Source of the DNA: Cyanobacteria bacterium TGS_CYA1
GTDB lineage: Bacteria > Cyanobacteriota > Vampirovibrionia > Obscuribacterales > Obscuribacteraceae
NCBI GenBank assembly: GCA_026129135.1
Contig: JAHCIQ010000001.1
Location: forward strand, 558,001 to 622,000
DNA: 64,000 bases
Reading direction: 5' to 3'
Each line of letters opens with the position of its first letter. The stretch's first letter is position 1. The position numbers and the translations under genes are program-made. The notes under the pieces are model-generated. The model had not been told where the DNA came from. It searched no databases and saw nothing but the letters and a program-made list of their open reading frames with translations. Shown here piece after piece: positions 1 to 8,994 of the stretch.

Positions 1-181
1 CACCGACATAATCTATGTATGTGTTTCCATCTACGTCTAGAATTTTCGAGCCGGTGCCACGGCAAAAGAAGAGTGTATGACCGCCGACTTCGCGAAAAGA
101 GCGAAAAGGGCTGTTAACACCCCCAGGAATGAGTTTCTCTATTTTTTGCGAATACTGTCTTGAAAGGGGTGCCTGAATCAT
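1..181 (-). CDS. hemL: Glutamate-1-semialdehyde 2,1-aminomutase, N-terminal fragment
   Basis: The start lies at 181 (ATG) and the gene runs off the left edge, so only about 60 codons are visible. The fragment carries the family's N-terminal signature [17 protein letters not shown], followed by a stretch ending in [12 protein letters not shown]. Both are characteristic of GSA aminomutase, the PLP enzyme that converts glutamate-1-semialdehyde to 5-aminolevulinate in the C5 route to heme. The PLP lysine lies outside the window. The gene begins 5 bases after the stop of the preceding repeat-protein gene and is probably co-transcribed with it. A general class III aminotransferase is the only alternative; the start signature strongly favours HemL. 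Confidence 0.9.
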   Translation of the reverse strand, partial: MIQAPLSRQYSQKIEKLIPGGVNSPFRSFREVGGHTLFFCRGTGSKILDVDGNTYIDYVG

Positions 182-186
182 TTTGA

Positions 187-2484
187 CTATAACTCTATTT
201 TGGTATCTATTTTGAAATCGCCTTTTTTCAAACGTTTGGCTTGCAAAACATAGGCGTTGTTGTTGCCACCGCTTGTGGTTACAAGCAAATTATTGCCTTT
301 GTTTATCTTAATTACGTCAGGCGATTGATTGACCACTCTTATATGAATGGGATCGATAGTGCCTTGCACTTGAATGGTCAGTTTATCCAGATTGCCTTTC
401 TTCTCATCAGAAGTCACTTTGGAAGTGATGTATTCGAAGCGCGATGCGTTGCTGCGCAGACCCGAGTTTTGTACCGAGATTGTATGGGGACCGGCAATTA
501 AGTTATTCGGTATCACTATGTGCAATTGCACTGGTGATGCAGCGATAACCTGGGCTTCAAATTGATTGTCTACAAGAACGTTGTTCTGCATCGACATACC
601 ATCGAAATCATGACCGTTTACAATCAGTTGCTTGCTCGATGATACATGCGACGACACTCTGTCTATGCTTGGAGCCTGACCGTCTACAGAGGACATGAGC
701 GGCTGCAAAATATCGACAACATCGGGCGTCAGTTCAGGACGTGCCGAAAGCGATATATGAAGTGTGCGTCCTGGTGTTGCATCTTCTGGAACAAGAAAGT
801 TCGCTTGACCTTTGGAGTCGGTCGTTATGGTTGCACCATTAAAGCTTAACTCAACCGAAGGTTCTGGTTTGGAGTCTTTATCTACTACAGAAACAGTAAC
901 CATTTTGCCAGCAATCGCGCGCTCGGGTGAGACGAGATTTGCTTCAAGACTCGGTTGTCTGATTATAGAATTGGCTGCAGGATTGTCCCAAACTCGACCA
1001 GAATTTACTGGTGGCAGGTTAATGCTTGCAATAGAAGTCTTTTCTGGAGATTCAGTTTTTTCTGGTTTGTCTGCAACTTCGGTCTTTTCTACTTTGGTTG
1101 TTTTTTCAGATTTTTCCGATTTGCTTTCGGCTATCTTTTCAGTTTCGTCAGATTCTTTAGATGTTTTAGTTTCTTCTGACTCGTCTGATTTTTGAGCGAC
1201 TTCAGTTTCTTCTTTAGCTTCTGACTTCGATTTCTTTTCGGCTTCTTCTTTTGCTAAAGCAATTTTTTCCTCAGCATCTTTTTGTTCTTGCTCAAGCTTA
1301 GCTTGCGCAATAGCGGCAAGGTCTTCTTCGTGTCGTTTGAATAAAGCCAGCTCTGTTTGATACTGCTTGATTCGTTTGGTGTTTACCGAATCAAGAATTG
1401 CTAGGGGCTTTTTTTTTACAGGCTCTGCCCCCTTGCTTTCTACTTCTTTAGATTCGGATTTCTCCTCACCTTCAGTTGCTTCTTCTTTAGGCAGACAGGC
1501 AGATTCTACTTTTACCGATGCAACTTCGCCTTTCCAGAAACTTACTTCCGACTGGCTTTGAATATCGAAACCTGTTTGAACTGGTGACTTACCAGTGAGC
1601 ACCACAATAAATTCGCCCACTTTGTTGCCATTGTCTACGGTTTTGTCGCTTTCACCAGCGATGGTGACAGTGAATAATCCTTTTACTCGTTTGCCCCAGA
1701 CACAAGCTACAGAGCCTGTGAGTTTGTCTGTAACTTTGATTTCGCCTGATGCCCATGCTTCTGTTTGCATCGATTTTTTGCTGTCAGAGCCTTTGGCTAA
1801 AATGCGATCGTTTGGAAGATTTTCTTGTGAAATAGCTTTGTCCAAAATGAGACGAGCTTGTTCAACGATAGCCTTCTCGTCGGATGTAGCCAATCCCAGT
1901 TCTTCGCCAGCTTGTGGCAATGACTTTGTTATGTCTTTCAAAATGCTTATAAGTGCAGCATCAGGAATGAATTTAGGAGCTTCTTCTTTGCTCTGTTTTT
2001 CTTCTTTAGCAGCTTTTACAACGGGCTTTTCTTCCTGAACAGCTTCGACTTTAGCTTCAGTCTTGGTCGTTTCAGTTTTTTCGACTTTCTTTTCTTCCTT
2101 TGGTTTGCCACCAAAGAAGCCGCCTTTTTTCTCAACCTTCTCGGCCTTCTCGGTCTTTTCGGTTTTCTCTGTTTTTTCCGACTTCTCTATCTTTTTGTTG
2201 TCGTCTTTTTTCTCGGCTTTTTTATCGTCTTTCTTCTCAGCCTTTTCTGACTTCTCTGACTTCTCTGACTTTTCGTCCTCTTTATCGTCTTTCTTTTCCG
2301 ATTTCTCGGATTCTTCTTTTTCTTCTTTCGACTTAGTGAAAGGCAGGCGAGCTAATTGAATTCTCGGCTCTTCTTTGGTGGCAGAAAGTTTGTGAGTCTT
2401 GGCATAGACCGGAAGTGTCTGCGCCGTCAAAACTTGTCCTACAAAAGTCAGGGCTGCCAGCGAGCTTGTTAAAATCGATTTCAT
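187..2484 (-). CDS. Secreted Lys/Glu/Ser-repeat protein with Ig-like and IPT/TIG-like domains
   Basis: A 765-residue protein with an N-terminal signal peptide (hydrophobic core [14 protein letters not shown]). Two very long low-complexity tracts rich in K, E and S follow, at about residues 40-160 and 335-490, with repeated units such as EKSEKSEK. A globular region lies between them (about 175-330). The C-terminal half holds an Ig-like segment (about 520-590, with a [19 protein letters not shown] stretch) and an IPT/TIG-like segment (about 610-680). I chose ATG 2484 because GAGGA lies 7 bases upstream; an in-frame TTG at 2496 overlaps that ribosome-binding site. The function is unknown. A surface or envelope protein with a charged stalk is an inference from the layout. 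The repeat tracts would be prone to length variation. Confidence 0.8.
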   Translation of the reverse strand: MKSILTSSLAALTFVGQVLTAQTLPVYAKTHKLSATKEEPRIQLARLPFTKSKEEKEESEKSEKKDDKEDEKSEKSEKSEKAEKKDDKKAEKKDDNKKIEKSEKTEKTEKTEKAEKVEKKGGFFGGKPKEEKKVEKTETTKTEAKVEAVQEEKPVVKAAKEEKQSKEEAPKFIPDAALISILKDITKSLPQAGEELGLATSDEKAIVEQARLILDKAISQENLPNDRILAKGSDSKKSMQTEAWASGEIKVTDKLTGSVACVWGKRVKGLFTVTIAGESDKTVDNGNKVGEFIVVLTGKSPVQTGFDIQSQSEVSFWKGEVASVKVESACLPKEEATEGEEKSESKEVESKGAEPVKKKPLAILDSVNTKRIKQYQTELALFKRHEEDLAAIAQAKLEQEQKDAEEKIALAKEEAEKKSKSEAKEETEVAQKSDESEETKTSKESDETEKIAESKSEKSEKTTKVEKTEVADKPEKTESPEKTSIASINLPPVNSGRVWDNPAANSIIRQPSLEANLVSPERAIAGKMVTVSVVDKDSKPEPSVELSFNGATITTDSKGQANFLVPEDATPGRTLHISLSARPELTPDVVDILQPLMSSVDGQAPSIDRVSSHVSSSKQLIVNGHDFDGMSMQNNVLVDNQFEAQVIAASPVQLHIVIPNNLIAGPHTISVQNSGLRSNASRFEYITSKVTSDEKKGNLDKLTIQVQGTIDPIHIRVVNQSPDVIKINKGNNLLVTTSGGNNNAYVLQAKRLKKGDFKIDTKIEL

Positions 2485-2517
2485 ATAAGTCCTCAATTAT
2501 CCCTAACGGAATTTTAC

Positions 2518-3831
2518 CTAATTGGCATGTAATGCGAAATCAGTTATTAGCCAGGCACCACGAATTTTTTCTACTGTATACGTGGCTCTGTAATCCTTTT
2601 CGACGTCGGTAAGTATTTTCATTGTTTTTGCGCTGAATTTTTTCTGACGCTCTTGAATACTTATATCTACCTCGTATTTGGTATCAGGTGTTAGAGGTCT
2701 GAAGTCGGTCATTTTGAGTGAGCGTGGCTCGAACTCATAATACATATCGTGGTCGAGCAGCCATTTAATAGCCTGACTCTGGCTTGCAAGCGCTTTACCA
2801 CCAAGTATTTTGGTCAGGTTTTGAGTTTGTCTGTTCTTTACTACAGCTCGACGAATGTTCTGCCAGCCGACAACCAGGTTTTCAAAATCCTGTCTGAGTT
2901 TTTCTTCTTTGTTTTTAGTGGGAGGCGGGGTGCGCTCGGCAGTAGTTTTGACCGGAGTCGAAGCTGTTGGTGAAGTGGTTTGAATAGTGAATTTGCTCGA
3001 ATTGGGATTGATCGAAGCTGTCTGAGTCGTTTTTGGCGTTCTTGTATATACAGTGCCGTTAGGTGTCGTTTTAACTTGTGTTTGGGGATTGTCGGACAAA
3101 CTGGGCGACGTGTTTTCGAGCCCCGACTCTGTTTTGGAGGGAGTTTGATTCCAGCTGGTACTCGTAGTTGTATTGGTTGTTGAGGTAGTCGAAGTCTGCT
3201 CTGGAGTATTGACTCCACTTGTGGTGGCAATGGTGGCTTCTGGAAGTGCCGCTTTAGTGACGGTCATTGAAAAGCCCTGGTTTTCTGCATCGATTTTAGC
3301 CAGAGCGACTTGATATGGTCCGGCGTTTAGGTTGAGCGCTTCCTGGCTAACCTTTTCGAATTCTCTATCGATAGAATTGTTGATGGTGGCAATATCGCCA
3401 GACTTTGCTCCCAGTGATTCGAGCAGAAAATCTAGCGCGACCTGTACGCGCATTTTTTCGTCGAACTTGCCTTGATTTTTACTCAAGTCAAGTTGTGCCG
3501 ACGTAATCGAATCTTCGCTCGATGCGATAGTCAGTTTGTTTTCGAATCTGTCTTTTAAAACGTCTTTGTTGTCTGTATCTTCAAAAGGACCGATTTGCGG
3601 CCAGCTGCCCAAATTTACAAATTCGCTCGATTTGAGTTTGGTCAAAGAAAAGGAATCGTGTGACGAAACCACAGGAGCTGTGCTGCCTGTATTCGTTGTA
3701 TTTTGATTTGAATGATTGTCCGACCAGACTTCATCCATTGAGCCTTCTTTTTCTTGAGCACACGCGGGAAAAGATGTGCCACCAAAAGCAAGACATGAGA
3801 TGAGGGAGAAAAGGATAATTTTTTGGTTCAT
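2518..3831 (-). CDS. Secreted protein with C-terminal IMS (ARC6-like) domain
   Basis: 437 residues. A signal peptide (about 1-25, ending ACAQ) is followed by a conserved-looking region (about 60-190), a Thr/Ser/Pro-rich linker (about 200-310) and a C-terminal domain of about 120 residues. That domain begins near LVVGWQNIRRAVV, contains an ILGGKALASQSQAIKWL stretch, and ends in strands with a WLITDF motif. This matches the IMS domain of ARC6/CDP1-type plastid division proteins and cyanobacterial relatives, whose ancestral member Ftn2/ZipN works in cell division. Here the domain is exported rather than attached to a DnaJ-like cytoplasmic region, so a division role is not implied. It sits between the SAH-hydrolase-like gene and the repeat protein, on the same strand. 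Confidence 0.72.
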   Translation of the reverse strand: MNQKIILFSLISCLAFGGTSFPACAQEKEGSMDEVWSDNHSNQNTTNTGSTAPVVSSHDSFSLTKLKSSEFVNLGSWPQIGPFEDTDNKDVLKDRFENKLTIASSEDSITSAQLDLSKNQGKFDEKMRVQVALDFLLESLGAKSGDIATINNSIDREFEKVSQEALNLNAGPYQVALAKIDAENQGFSMTVTKAALPEATIATTSGVNTPEQTSTTSTTNTTTSTSWNQTPSKTESGLENTSPSLSDNPQTQVKTTPNGTVYTRTPKTTQTASINPNSSKFTIQTTSPTASTPVKTTAERTPPPTKNKEEKLRQDFENLVVGWQNIRRAVVKNRQTQNLTKILGGKALASQSQAIKWLLDHDMYYEFEPRSLKMTDFRPLTPDTKYEVDISIQERQKKFSAKTMKILTDVEKDYRATYTVEKIRGAWLITDFALHAN

Positions 3832-3849
3832 TTTTAGAAGCGATGAATG

Positions 3850-5025
3850 TTAGTCAACTCTGTGGCCTAGCGCTTCGAGCGCAAGGTTGCCGACTGTATA
3901 TTCTACCGCGTCCGGGACTTTAAGTTCGCCAAAAGCCAGTCTTTGAGTATCAGAATGATTAATCAAATATGCCATTGATAGTATTTCCGAAGTCAAGTGC
4001 AAGAGGGTAGGTTCGATTGAACCGGTCAATAGCACTACGTTTGCGGGATTGCCGTCCAGGGCAATTGAAATTTTCTTGCCAGTTTTCTTCAATAAAAAAG
4101 TTTTGATTCCCGGCTTGGTGTCATCTATTTCTTTCGATAGACTGGCAAGAAGTGTTAGATTGATCTCATCACTCCAGTGACCGGCATTTACGATCAAAAC
4201 GCCATCGACACAACGTTCGAAAAAATGCTCGTCGAGCAAATTGCTTTTGCCCGTGGCAGTGATGATGATTGGACAGATGGCTGCAAGGTCATTGAGATTC
4301 GATACCGAAAAACGATCATAATGTGCAAGCAAGGCTCTGACTGGATCTATCTCGGCTACGACTACGTTTGCTCCTTCCATCGAAAGATATCTTGCGGTCC
4401 CTGCACCAACATATCCATATCCAACGACGCCGATAGTTTTTTGTTGCCAGCTTTTGCCAATAAGTGAATTCAAGGCTTCGACCATGCCTTCGCCTACGCC
4501 ATGAAAGTTTTCGATGCGCGATTTGATTATTCCATCGTTTAGATTAATCACAGGAAAAGGCAGATTCTTCAGTTTGCGCAAACGAGTGATACCGCTTGTT
4601 GTGATTTCGCAAGCACCGCTCAAATTTTCACCGTATCTATGAAGCGATTCTTTTTGCAAATAGGTAGAAATCAAATCAAGCCCGGTATCCGAAATGACAT
4701 TGCACGATTTGGAAAGTACTTCTTCTTTGGCACCATTGTCTCTAAAAATGGTGGCACCCTGAGTTTGCATATATTCGCAAGCAACCTCTTCTGATGTGCT
4801 TGGGTTGCATTCGCTCATATATAGTTTGCATCCGGCGGTCAAAAGAACATTTGCTGCAACTGCAGTAATCGAAGTTAAGTGACAGTTCCAGCCGATGGTC
4901 TTATTTGCCAACTTACCTTCTTTTATAAGATGGGCTTGTAAAAGCTCCATGATTGGAAACTTTTCTCTGGCTAAAGTAAAGACTTTAGAATTTTCAAACT
5001 CTTGCTTTATCGTTCTGTTTTTCAT
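3850..5025 (-). CDS. Divergent S-adenosylhomocysteine hydrolase-like protein
   Basis: 391 residues from ATG 5025, which lies inside the end of maf (32-base overlap). The fold matches adenosylhomocysteinase. An N-terminal CHLTSITAVAANVLLTAG segment aligns with the usual HMTxxTAVLIETL region, GACEITTSGITRL with EETTTGVxRL, and NLNDGIIKSRIEN with NVNDSVTKSKFDN. The Rossmann loop GYGYVGAGTA replaces GYGDVGKGCA. Family enzymes cleave SAH to adenosine and homocysteine with bound NAD. Several usual active-site residues differ here (the Asp of KxxxDN is Glu, DDGGD is DTGLD), and the C-terminal Lys/Tyr tail of normal enzymes is missing. It may therefore be a paralogue with altered substrate or lost activity. 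The start could be slightly different; the upstream ribosome-binding site is weak. Confidence 0.75.
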   Translation of the reverse strand: MKNRTIKQEFENSKVFTLAREKFPIMELLQAHLIKEGKLANKTIGWNCHLTSITAVAANVLLTAGCKLYMSECNPSTSEEVACEYMQTQGATIFRDNGAKEEVLSKSCNVISDTGLDLISTYLQKESLHRYGENLSGACEITTSGITRLRKLKNLPFPVINLNDGIIKSRIENFHGVGEGMVEALNSLIGKSWQQKTIGVVGYGYVGAGTARYLSMEGANVVVAEIDPVRALLAHYDRFSVSNLNDLAAICPIIITATGKSNLLDEHFFERCVDGVLIVNAGHWSDEINLTLLASLSKEIDDTKPGIKTFLLKKTGKKISIALDGNPANVVLLTGSIEPTLLHLTSEILSMAYLINHSDTQRLAFGELKVPDAVEYTVGNLALEALGHRVD

Positions 5026-5653
5026 TACTTTCGCCCAGTATGGAAATTCCGGCTTTGCGTAAAAGCGATACTGCAAGTGGTGCCGAAAGACCAATTACAT
5101 TTGTGAAACATCCGTCAATTTTATCTACTAGTGCAGATCCAATACCTTGAAGTGCGTAAGCTCCCGCTTTGTCCATTGGCTCTTTGGAATCGACATAGGA
5201 TTCAATCTCGTTTTGCGTCAGTTTGCGAAAATATACACGCGATTTTGCCAGGTCGCTGAATTCGTCTACCTTATTAGTTTCCAGGTCGCAGGATAAAACG
5301 CAAACACCTGTGAAAACATCGTGCGGTTGTCCTGACAGTTTCTGTAATATTTCGATGGCATGAGCCCTGTCGTCTGGCTTGCCAACCATGCGACCATCGA
5401 GAACTACGGTGGTATCTGCCCCGACTATGACCAATTTTTTTATCGATTCATCTATTGAATCGTCATTTTTTAAGATATCGAGTGTGGTGCGTGCTTTTTC
5501 TATAGCAAGTTGCAAAACGCCCGTATCTGCTGGCATATCATCTGGCAATGTTTCGTCGATGTCAGCTGGGACGGTGATGAATTCAAGTCCCATATTGCGC
5601 ATGATTTCTTTGCGTCTGGGGGACATCGATGCAAGTATTATTTTGGTTGACAT
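4994..5653 (-). CDS. maf: Maf-family nucleotide pyrophosphatase
   Basis: 219 residues. The start ILASMSPRRKEIM is the Maf signature (S-x-R-R/SPRRxE), followed by the VPADIDE segment, VGADTTVVLDGRMVGKP and a C-terminal YALQGIGSALVDKIDGCFTN stretch. Maf proteins hydrolyse non-canonical or dTTP/UTP/CTP-type nucleoside triphosphates to monophosphates and are linked to nucleotide-pool cleaning and septum control. The ATG overlaps the kinase stop codon (TAATG), a sign of translational coupling. The length is normal. Which substrate subclass it belongs to cannot be told by eye. Confidence 0.92.
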   Translation of the reverse strand: MSTKIILASMSPRRKEIMRNMGLEFITVPADIDETLPDDMPADTGVLQLAIEKARTTLDILKNDDSIDESIKKLVIVGADTTVVLDGRMVGKPDDRAHAIEILQKLSGQPHDVFTGVCVLSCDLETNKVDEFSDLAKSRVYFRKLTQNEIESYVDSKEPMDKAGAYALQGIGSALVDKIDGCFTNVIGLSAPLAVSLLRKAGISILGESNEKQNDKARV

Positions 5654-7644
5654 TACTTGAAGTTTAGCTCCAATACCTGAATACGCTTATTACCTTTATC
5701 TGCAACAAATAAAAGGTTATTCTGATTATCTATGCATAAGTCACTGGGACCGCAAAATTGATCTTTTTCTTTACCAAGCGAGCCGAAAGTACAAAGCCAG
5801 TTTCCGGAAGAACCAAAAACTTGTATGCGATGATTGAGCGAGTCCAGAACGAAAATTCTGTCCATTCTGTCCACCGCCACTGCTTTTGGCAGGTTGAACA
5901 TGCCGGATGATTTTCCTTTTTCTCCAAACGATCGAATAAACATTCCCGACTTGTTAAAAATAGAAATCCTGCTCGTTCCGTAGTCTGAAGCGATGATTCT
6001 GTTTTGTTTGTCACATGTTAGACCGGCTGGCAACTGGAACTGTCCCTGGTCGCGTCCTTTGCTGCCGATTGTTCTTACCCAAAGCCCCATGTCAGACTGA
6101 AATACTTGCAGACAGCCATTGTTTTGATCGCTTGCATACAGAAGCCCGGTTGTATCCAGAGCGATGCCTTGCAAACCGCCTTCTTTGCCCTGGATATTTT
6201 TGAAGTCTTTGAGAAAATTGCCCTGAGCGTTGAAGACTCTAATAAAATGATCGCTTGAATCGCATACATAAATTCGTCCACGCTCGTCAATCACCAGTCC
6301 GCTTGGTTTGGACAAACGACCGCCATTAGTTTTAGATTGCTGATTATTGGGGTCTGCTTTGAGACTCAAAACATAGCGACCATCGTTGTTGTAAGCATAA
6401 GCTTCGCGTCTAGCCGCGTCTGAAATGACCAGACGACCAGAACGGTATGCCACCGCATTTGGTTCTTCGAACGTGCTTCGATTTTCGCCAAAATGCGATA
6501 TGGTTTTAAGCCAGGTAATTGGCGTATAGTCTATTAGATTGAAAAACGGCACGCCGCCGCCCTGGCTGACTTCGGTTGCGTCTTGAGGTTTTGGCGAGTT
6601 TGAAGAATTCAAAGAATTCAGAGAATTTGAAACACTCGGAACGGCGACCAGGTCTGAGCATGATGTCACAGCTTCTGCTTTGGCTCGCTCGGCTGCAATT
6701 GCTTTTTGTCTTGTGTCATGTGAATCGAAATCTTTAATATCGATTGGTTTTTCGCTCGTGTGCTCTTCCCAGGTATTTAAGTCATCTGGAGAACTGCCTA
6801 AACTGCCACAAATTTTTTCGGCGCAAATTTGAAAATCGCGCAAGAATTCTTTGGTGGCACGATAACGATCCTTTGGTTTTTTGCGCAATGCTTTAGAAAC
6901 GACCGCAGCGAGATCTTCGGGGATAGACGGATTCAATTTATCCAGTGGTATTTCTTCTGAAGACATTATTTTGACAATGGTTTGGGCAATCCCTTCGCCG
7001 GTGAATGGTAATTTGCCAGATAATGCTTCGTAAGTAACTACTCCAAGCGAAAAAATGTCGGCTCGGTGATCCACGTTTTTTGCGTTTTGCAGTTGTTCAG
7101 GCGACACGTATGCAAGTGTTCCTAACATGACACCAGTTTTGGTGAGATGTGTCGACTCGAAATCGGCAGCACGTGCAATACCAAAGTCTGTAATTTTCAC
7201 CGTGCCATCGCGCAATAAAAAGATGTTGTCTGGCTTCACATCGCGGTGCACCACATTCATGGCGTGTGCGAAGCTCAGACCTTCTGTGACCTGACGCAAA
7301 ATCGGCCAGTAACTATCTATTGAATAAGGCTTGGAGCGTTTGAGCAAATCGTCGCGCAAACTTCGGCCATCGAGAAATTCCATCACATAGAAAAAGTCGC
7401 CAGGATTTTGCGAGACTTCAAGAACTTTGACTATGTTCTCGTGATTGAGACGCAGAGCGGTCTTTGACTCGCGAATAAAACGGTCTTTGAACTCGTCGTG
7501 TTTTTGCGGGTCGACCGATTCGAGTAGCAATTGTTTGATAGCAATGATATTTCCACTTCTTTTGTCCTGGGCTTTATAAACAATGCCCATGCCTCCTCTA
7601 CCGAGCTCGGAGAGAATCTTGAAATTATCGTATTTGCCTACCAT
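5653..7644 (-). CDS. Ser/Thr protein kinase with C-terminal NHL beta-propeller
   Basis: 663 residues. Kinase domain at about 8-270: glycine loop GRGGMGIVYKAQ, IAIK lysine, catalytic HRDVKPDNI, DFGIAR and YVSPEQ, all intact, so an active Hanks-type kinase. A low-complexity linker follows (about 300-350, NSLNSLNSSNS). From about residue 375 to the end there are about six NHL-type repeats, recognisable by recurrent (L/V)AVD-x-(M/R)DRIFVLDSLNHRIQVF patterns. Mycobacterial PknD has the same domains but joined by a membrane helix. No membrane helix is visible here, so the propeller is probably cytoplasmic and may bind a partner or ligand. The FHA and PP2C genes lie immediately upstream in the same run, and maf overlaps the stop by one base. 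Confidence 0.92.
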   Translation of the reverse strand: MVGKYDNFKILSELGRGGMGIVYKAQDKRSGNIIAIKQLLLESVDPQKHDEFKDRFIRESKTALRLNHENIVKVLEVSQNPGDFFYVMEFLDGRSLRDDLLKRSKPYSIDSYWPILRQVTEGLSFAHAMNVVHRDVKPDNIFLLRDGTVKITDFGIARAADFESTHLTKTGVMLGTLAYVSPEQLQNAKNVDHRADIFSLGVVTYEALSGKLPFTGEGIAQTIVKIMSSEEIPLDKLNPSIPEDLAAVVSKALRKKPKDRYRATKEFLRDFQICAEKICGSLGSSPDDLNTWEEHTSEKPIDIKDFDSHDTRQKAIAAERAKAEAVTSCSDLVAVPSVSNSLNSLNSSNSPKPQDATEVSQGGGVPFFNLIDYTPITWLKTISHFGENRSTFEEPNAVAYRSGRLVISDAARREAYAYNNDGRYVLSLKADPNNQQSKTNGGRLSKPSGLVIDERGRIYVCDSSDHFIRVFNAQGNFLKDFKNIQGKEGGLQGIALDTTGLLYASDQNNGCLQVFQSDMGLWVRTIGSKGRDQGQFQLPAGLTCDKQNRIIASDYGTSRISIFNKSGMFIRSFGEKGKSSGMFNLPKAVAVDRMDRIFVLDSLNHRIQVFGSSGNWLCTFGSLGKEKDQFCGPSDLCIDNQNNLLFVADKGNKRIQVLELNFK

Positions 7645-7659
7645 TCAAATAAACCGCGA

Positions 7660-8103
7660 CTATTCCATCATAAAGACTAGTTCGGTTTTTCCAAGGGTAA
7701 GTAAATCGCCGGCGTTGATTTGCTGTCTTTCGCGCAGCAATTCTCCGTTCAGCATTGTACCGTTGGTCGAGCCGAGGTCTTCAATCCAGTAGCCGCCTTG
7801 CATTTGCAAAACCCAGGCGTGATTTCGAGATATATAATGATCGTTTGTGATTGGAATATGATTGGTCTGGTCGCGACCGATTTTACTCACAGATTGCACG
7901 AGCGAAAAACGTTGATTAGTTATTCTATTAAACAAAAATGCTCGTTTGTTAGCCGATTGGGCCTGACCCGAGTTCATTCCAGCTCCGGCTCCACCATGCA
8001 TTGGTGCACCAGCCTGGGGATTATATGCGTCCTGACCGCATACGGTACAAACTCCGTTTGAAGTAAGGTTTCCACCGCAACGACTGCAAAGGCCACTGTC
8101 CAT
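7660..8103 (-). CDS. Zinc-ribbon and FHA-domain protein
   Basis: 147 residues. The N-terminus has two CxxC pairs (CSRCGG, CTVCG), a zinc-ribbon-like knuckle, then a short flexible Gly/Ala/Pro stretch. The C-terminal 95 residues form an FHA domain with the GR (KIGRD), SRNHA and GSTNGTMLNG motifs that bind phosphothreonine. FHA proteins read marks placed by Ser/Thr kinases. The gene is 20 bases from the phosphatase and 15 from the kinase, so it is a likely substrate or adaptor of that kinase. This partnership is inferred from position. Confidence 0.92.
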   Translation of the reverse strand: MDSGLCSRCGGNLTSNGVCTVCGQDAYNPQAGAPMHGGAGAGMNSGQAQSANKRAFLFNRITNQRFSLVQSVSKIGRDQTNHIPITNDHYISRNHAWVLQMQGGYWIEDLGSTNGTMLNGELLRERQQINAGDLLTLGKTELVFMME

Positions 8104-8123
8104 TAGTTTAGACTCTCGCGGTA

Positions 8124-8885
8124 CTAGCTACTGCCGTTGTTGGAACCGTCACTGTATTTGATGACTACGACCGTGACATTATCCGGAGCGCCGCCGTCGA
8201 TTGTTTGTTTGACTAATTCATCGCAAACACCATCGGGGTCTTTGCCTGCATCAGCCACTTCGCCGATTTCTTCATCGCGAAGAACAGTCGGAAGTCCGTC
8301 GGAACAAAGTATTACCCAATCTTTGGGTTTGAGTTCGACTAGAGTATGTTCGATTTCTACTCGCTCTTCGTGTCCAAGGCAGCGAGTAATCAAGTTTTTA
8401 TAGGGATTGATTCTGGCTTGCTCTTCGGTCAGTCGACCGGCGCGAACCATTTCTTGGACCACTGAGTGGTCGTTGGTCAAAAGTTTGTGTTTGCCTTCGC
8501 GGCAAAGATAAGCACGTGAGTCGCCGACGTGAGCTATCTGGAGCACACTATTATCGGACTGAAAGGCTACCACTACCGTGGTACCCATTCCGCGGACCGA
8601 GGCGTCTTCTTCAGCTTCGGACCAAACTCTAGAGTTGGCATGAGCAACAGCGGTGTCCAGCCATTTCTTGATTTCATCTTCAGTGAAAGTAGTAAGTGGA
8701 GAATCTTGCCATAGCTTTTCAATAGCTTCGACAGCCAGTTTGCTAGCTCTAGAGCCACCAACTGCGCCGCCCATGCCATCGGCCACTGCAAATACTCGCT
8801 GGTCCGGGCTCATCCAGTAATTGTCTTCGTTACGTTGTCGCTGACAACCTGCATCAGTTCGGGCCGCTGCTTGCCATTTCAGCAT
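8124..8885 (-). CDS. PP2C-family Ser/Thr protein phosphatase
   Basis: 253 residues from ATG 8885, chosen because GGGGAGAG precedes it by about 8 bases; a longer reading from TTG 8975 has no such site. All PP2C motifs are present: RNEDNYW near the N-terminus, VADGMGGAVGG, the VGDSRAYL strand, LITRCLG, ILCSDGL and GAPDNVTVVVI. The metal-binding aspartates are intact. It would remove phosphate from Ser/Thr residues, opposing the kinase two genes downstream. No membrane segment is seen, so it is cytoplasmic. The compact order phosphatase-FHA-kinase is typical of bacterial Ser/Thr signalling loci. Confidence 0.93.
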   Translation of the reverse strand: MLKWQAAARTDAGCQRQRNEDNYWMSPDQRVFAVADGMGGAVGGSRASKLAVEAIEKLWQDSPLTTFTEDEIKKWLDTAVAHANSRVWSEAEEDASVRGMGTTVVVAFQSDNSVLQIAHVGDSRAYLCREGKHKLLTNDHSVVQEMVRAGRLTEEQARINPYKNLITRCLGHEERVEIEHTLVELKPKDWVILCSDGLPTVLRDEEIGEVADAGKDPDGVCDELVKQTIDGGAPDNVTVVVIKYSDGSNNGSS

Positions 8886-8994
8886 TCTATCTCTCTCCCC
8901 ACATCCCTCGTTGATAATTTGCCACGCACGCCGTTTTTTTTCTTGCTTTACAACGTCGCTTCCCGTCTTGGTCAATCTTACTAGATTGGCGAGG

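Noticed and set aside
2130-2340. Tandem DNA repeats possibly a CRISPR array
   Set aside because: Units are short, irregular and encode Glu/Lys/Ser codons; no spacers.
2063-2359. Plus-strand frame rich in Phe/Ser opposite the repeat protein
   Set aside because: It is the antisense of the K/E/S tract and its periodic composition is a shadow.
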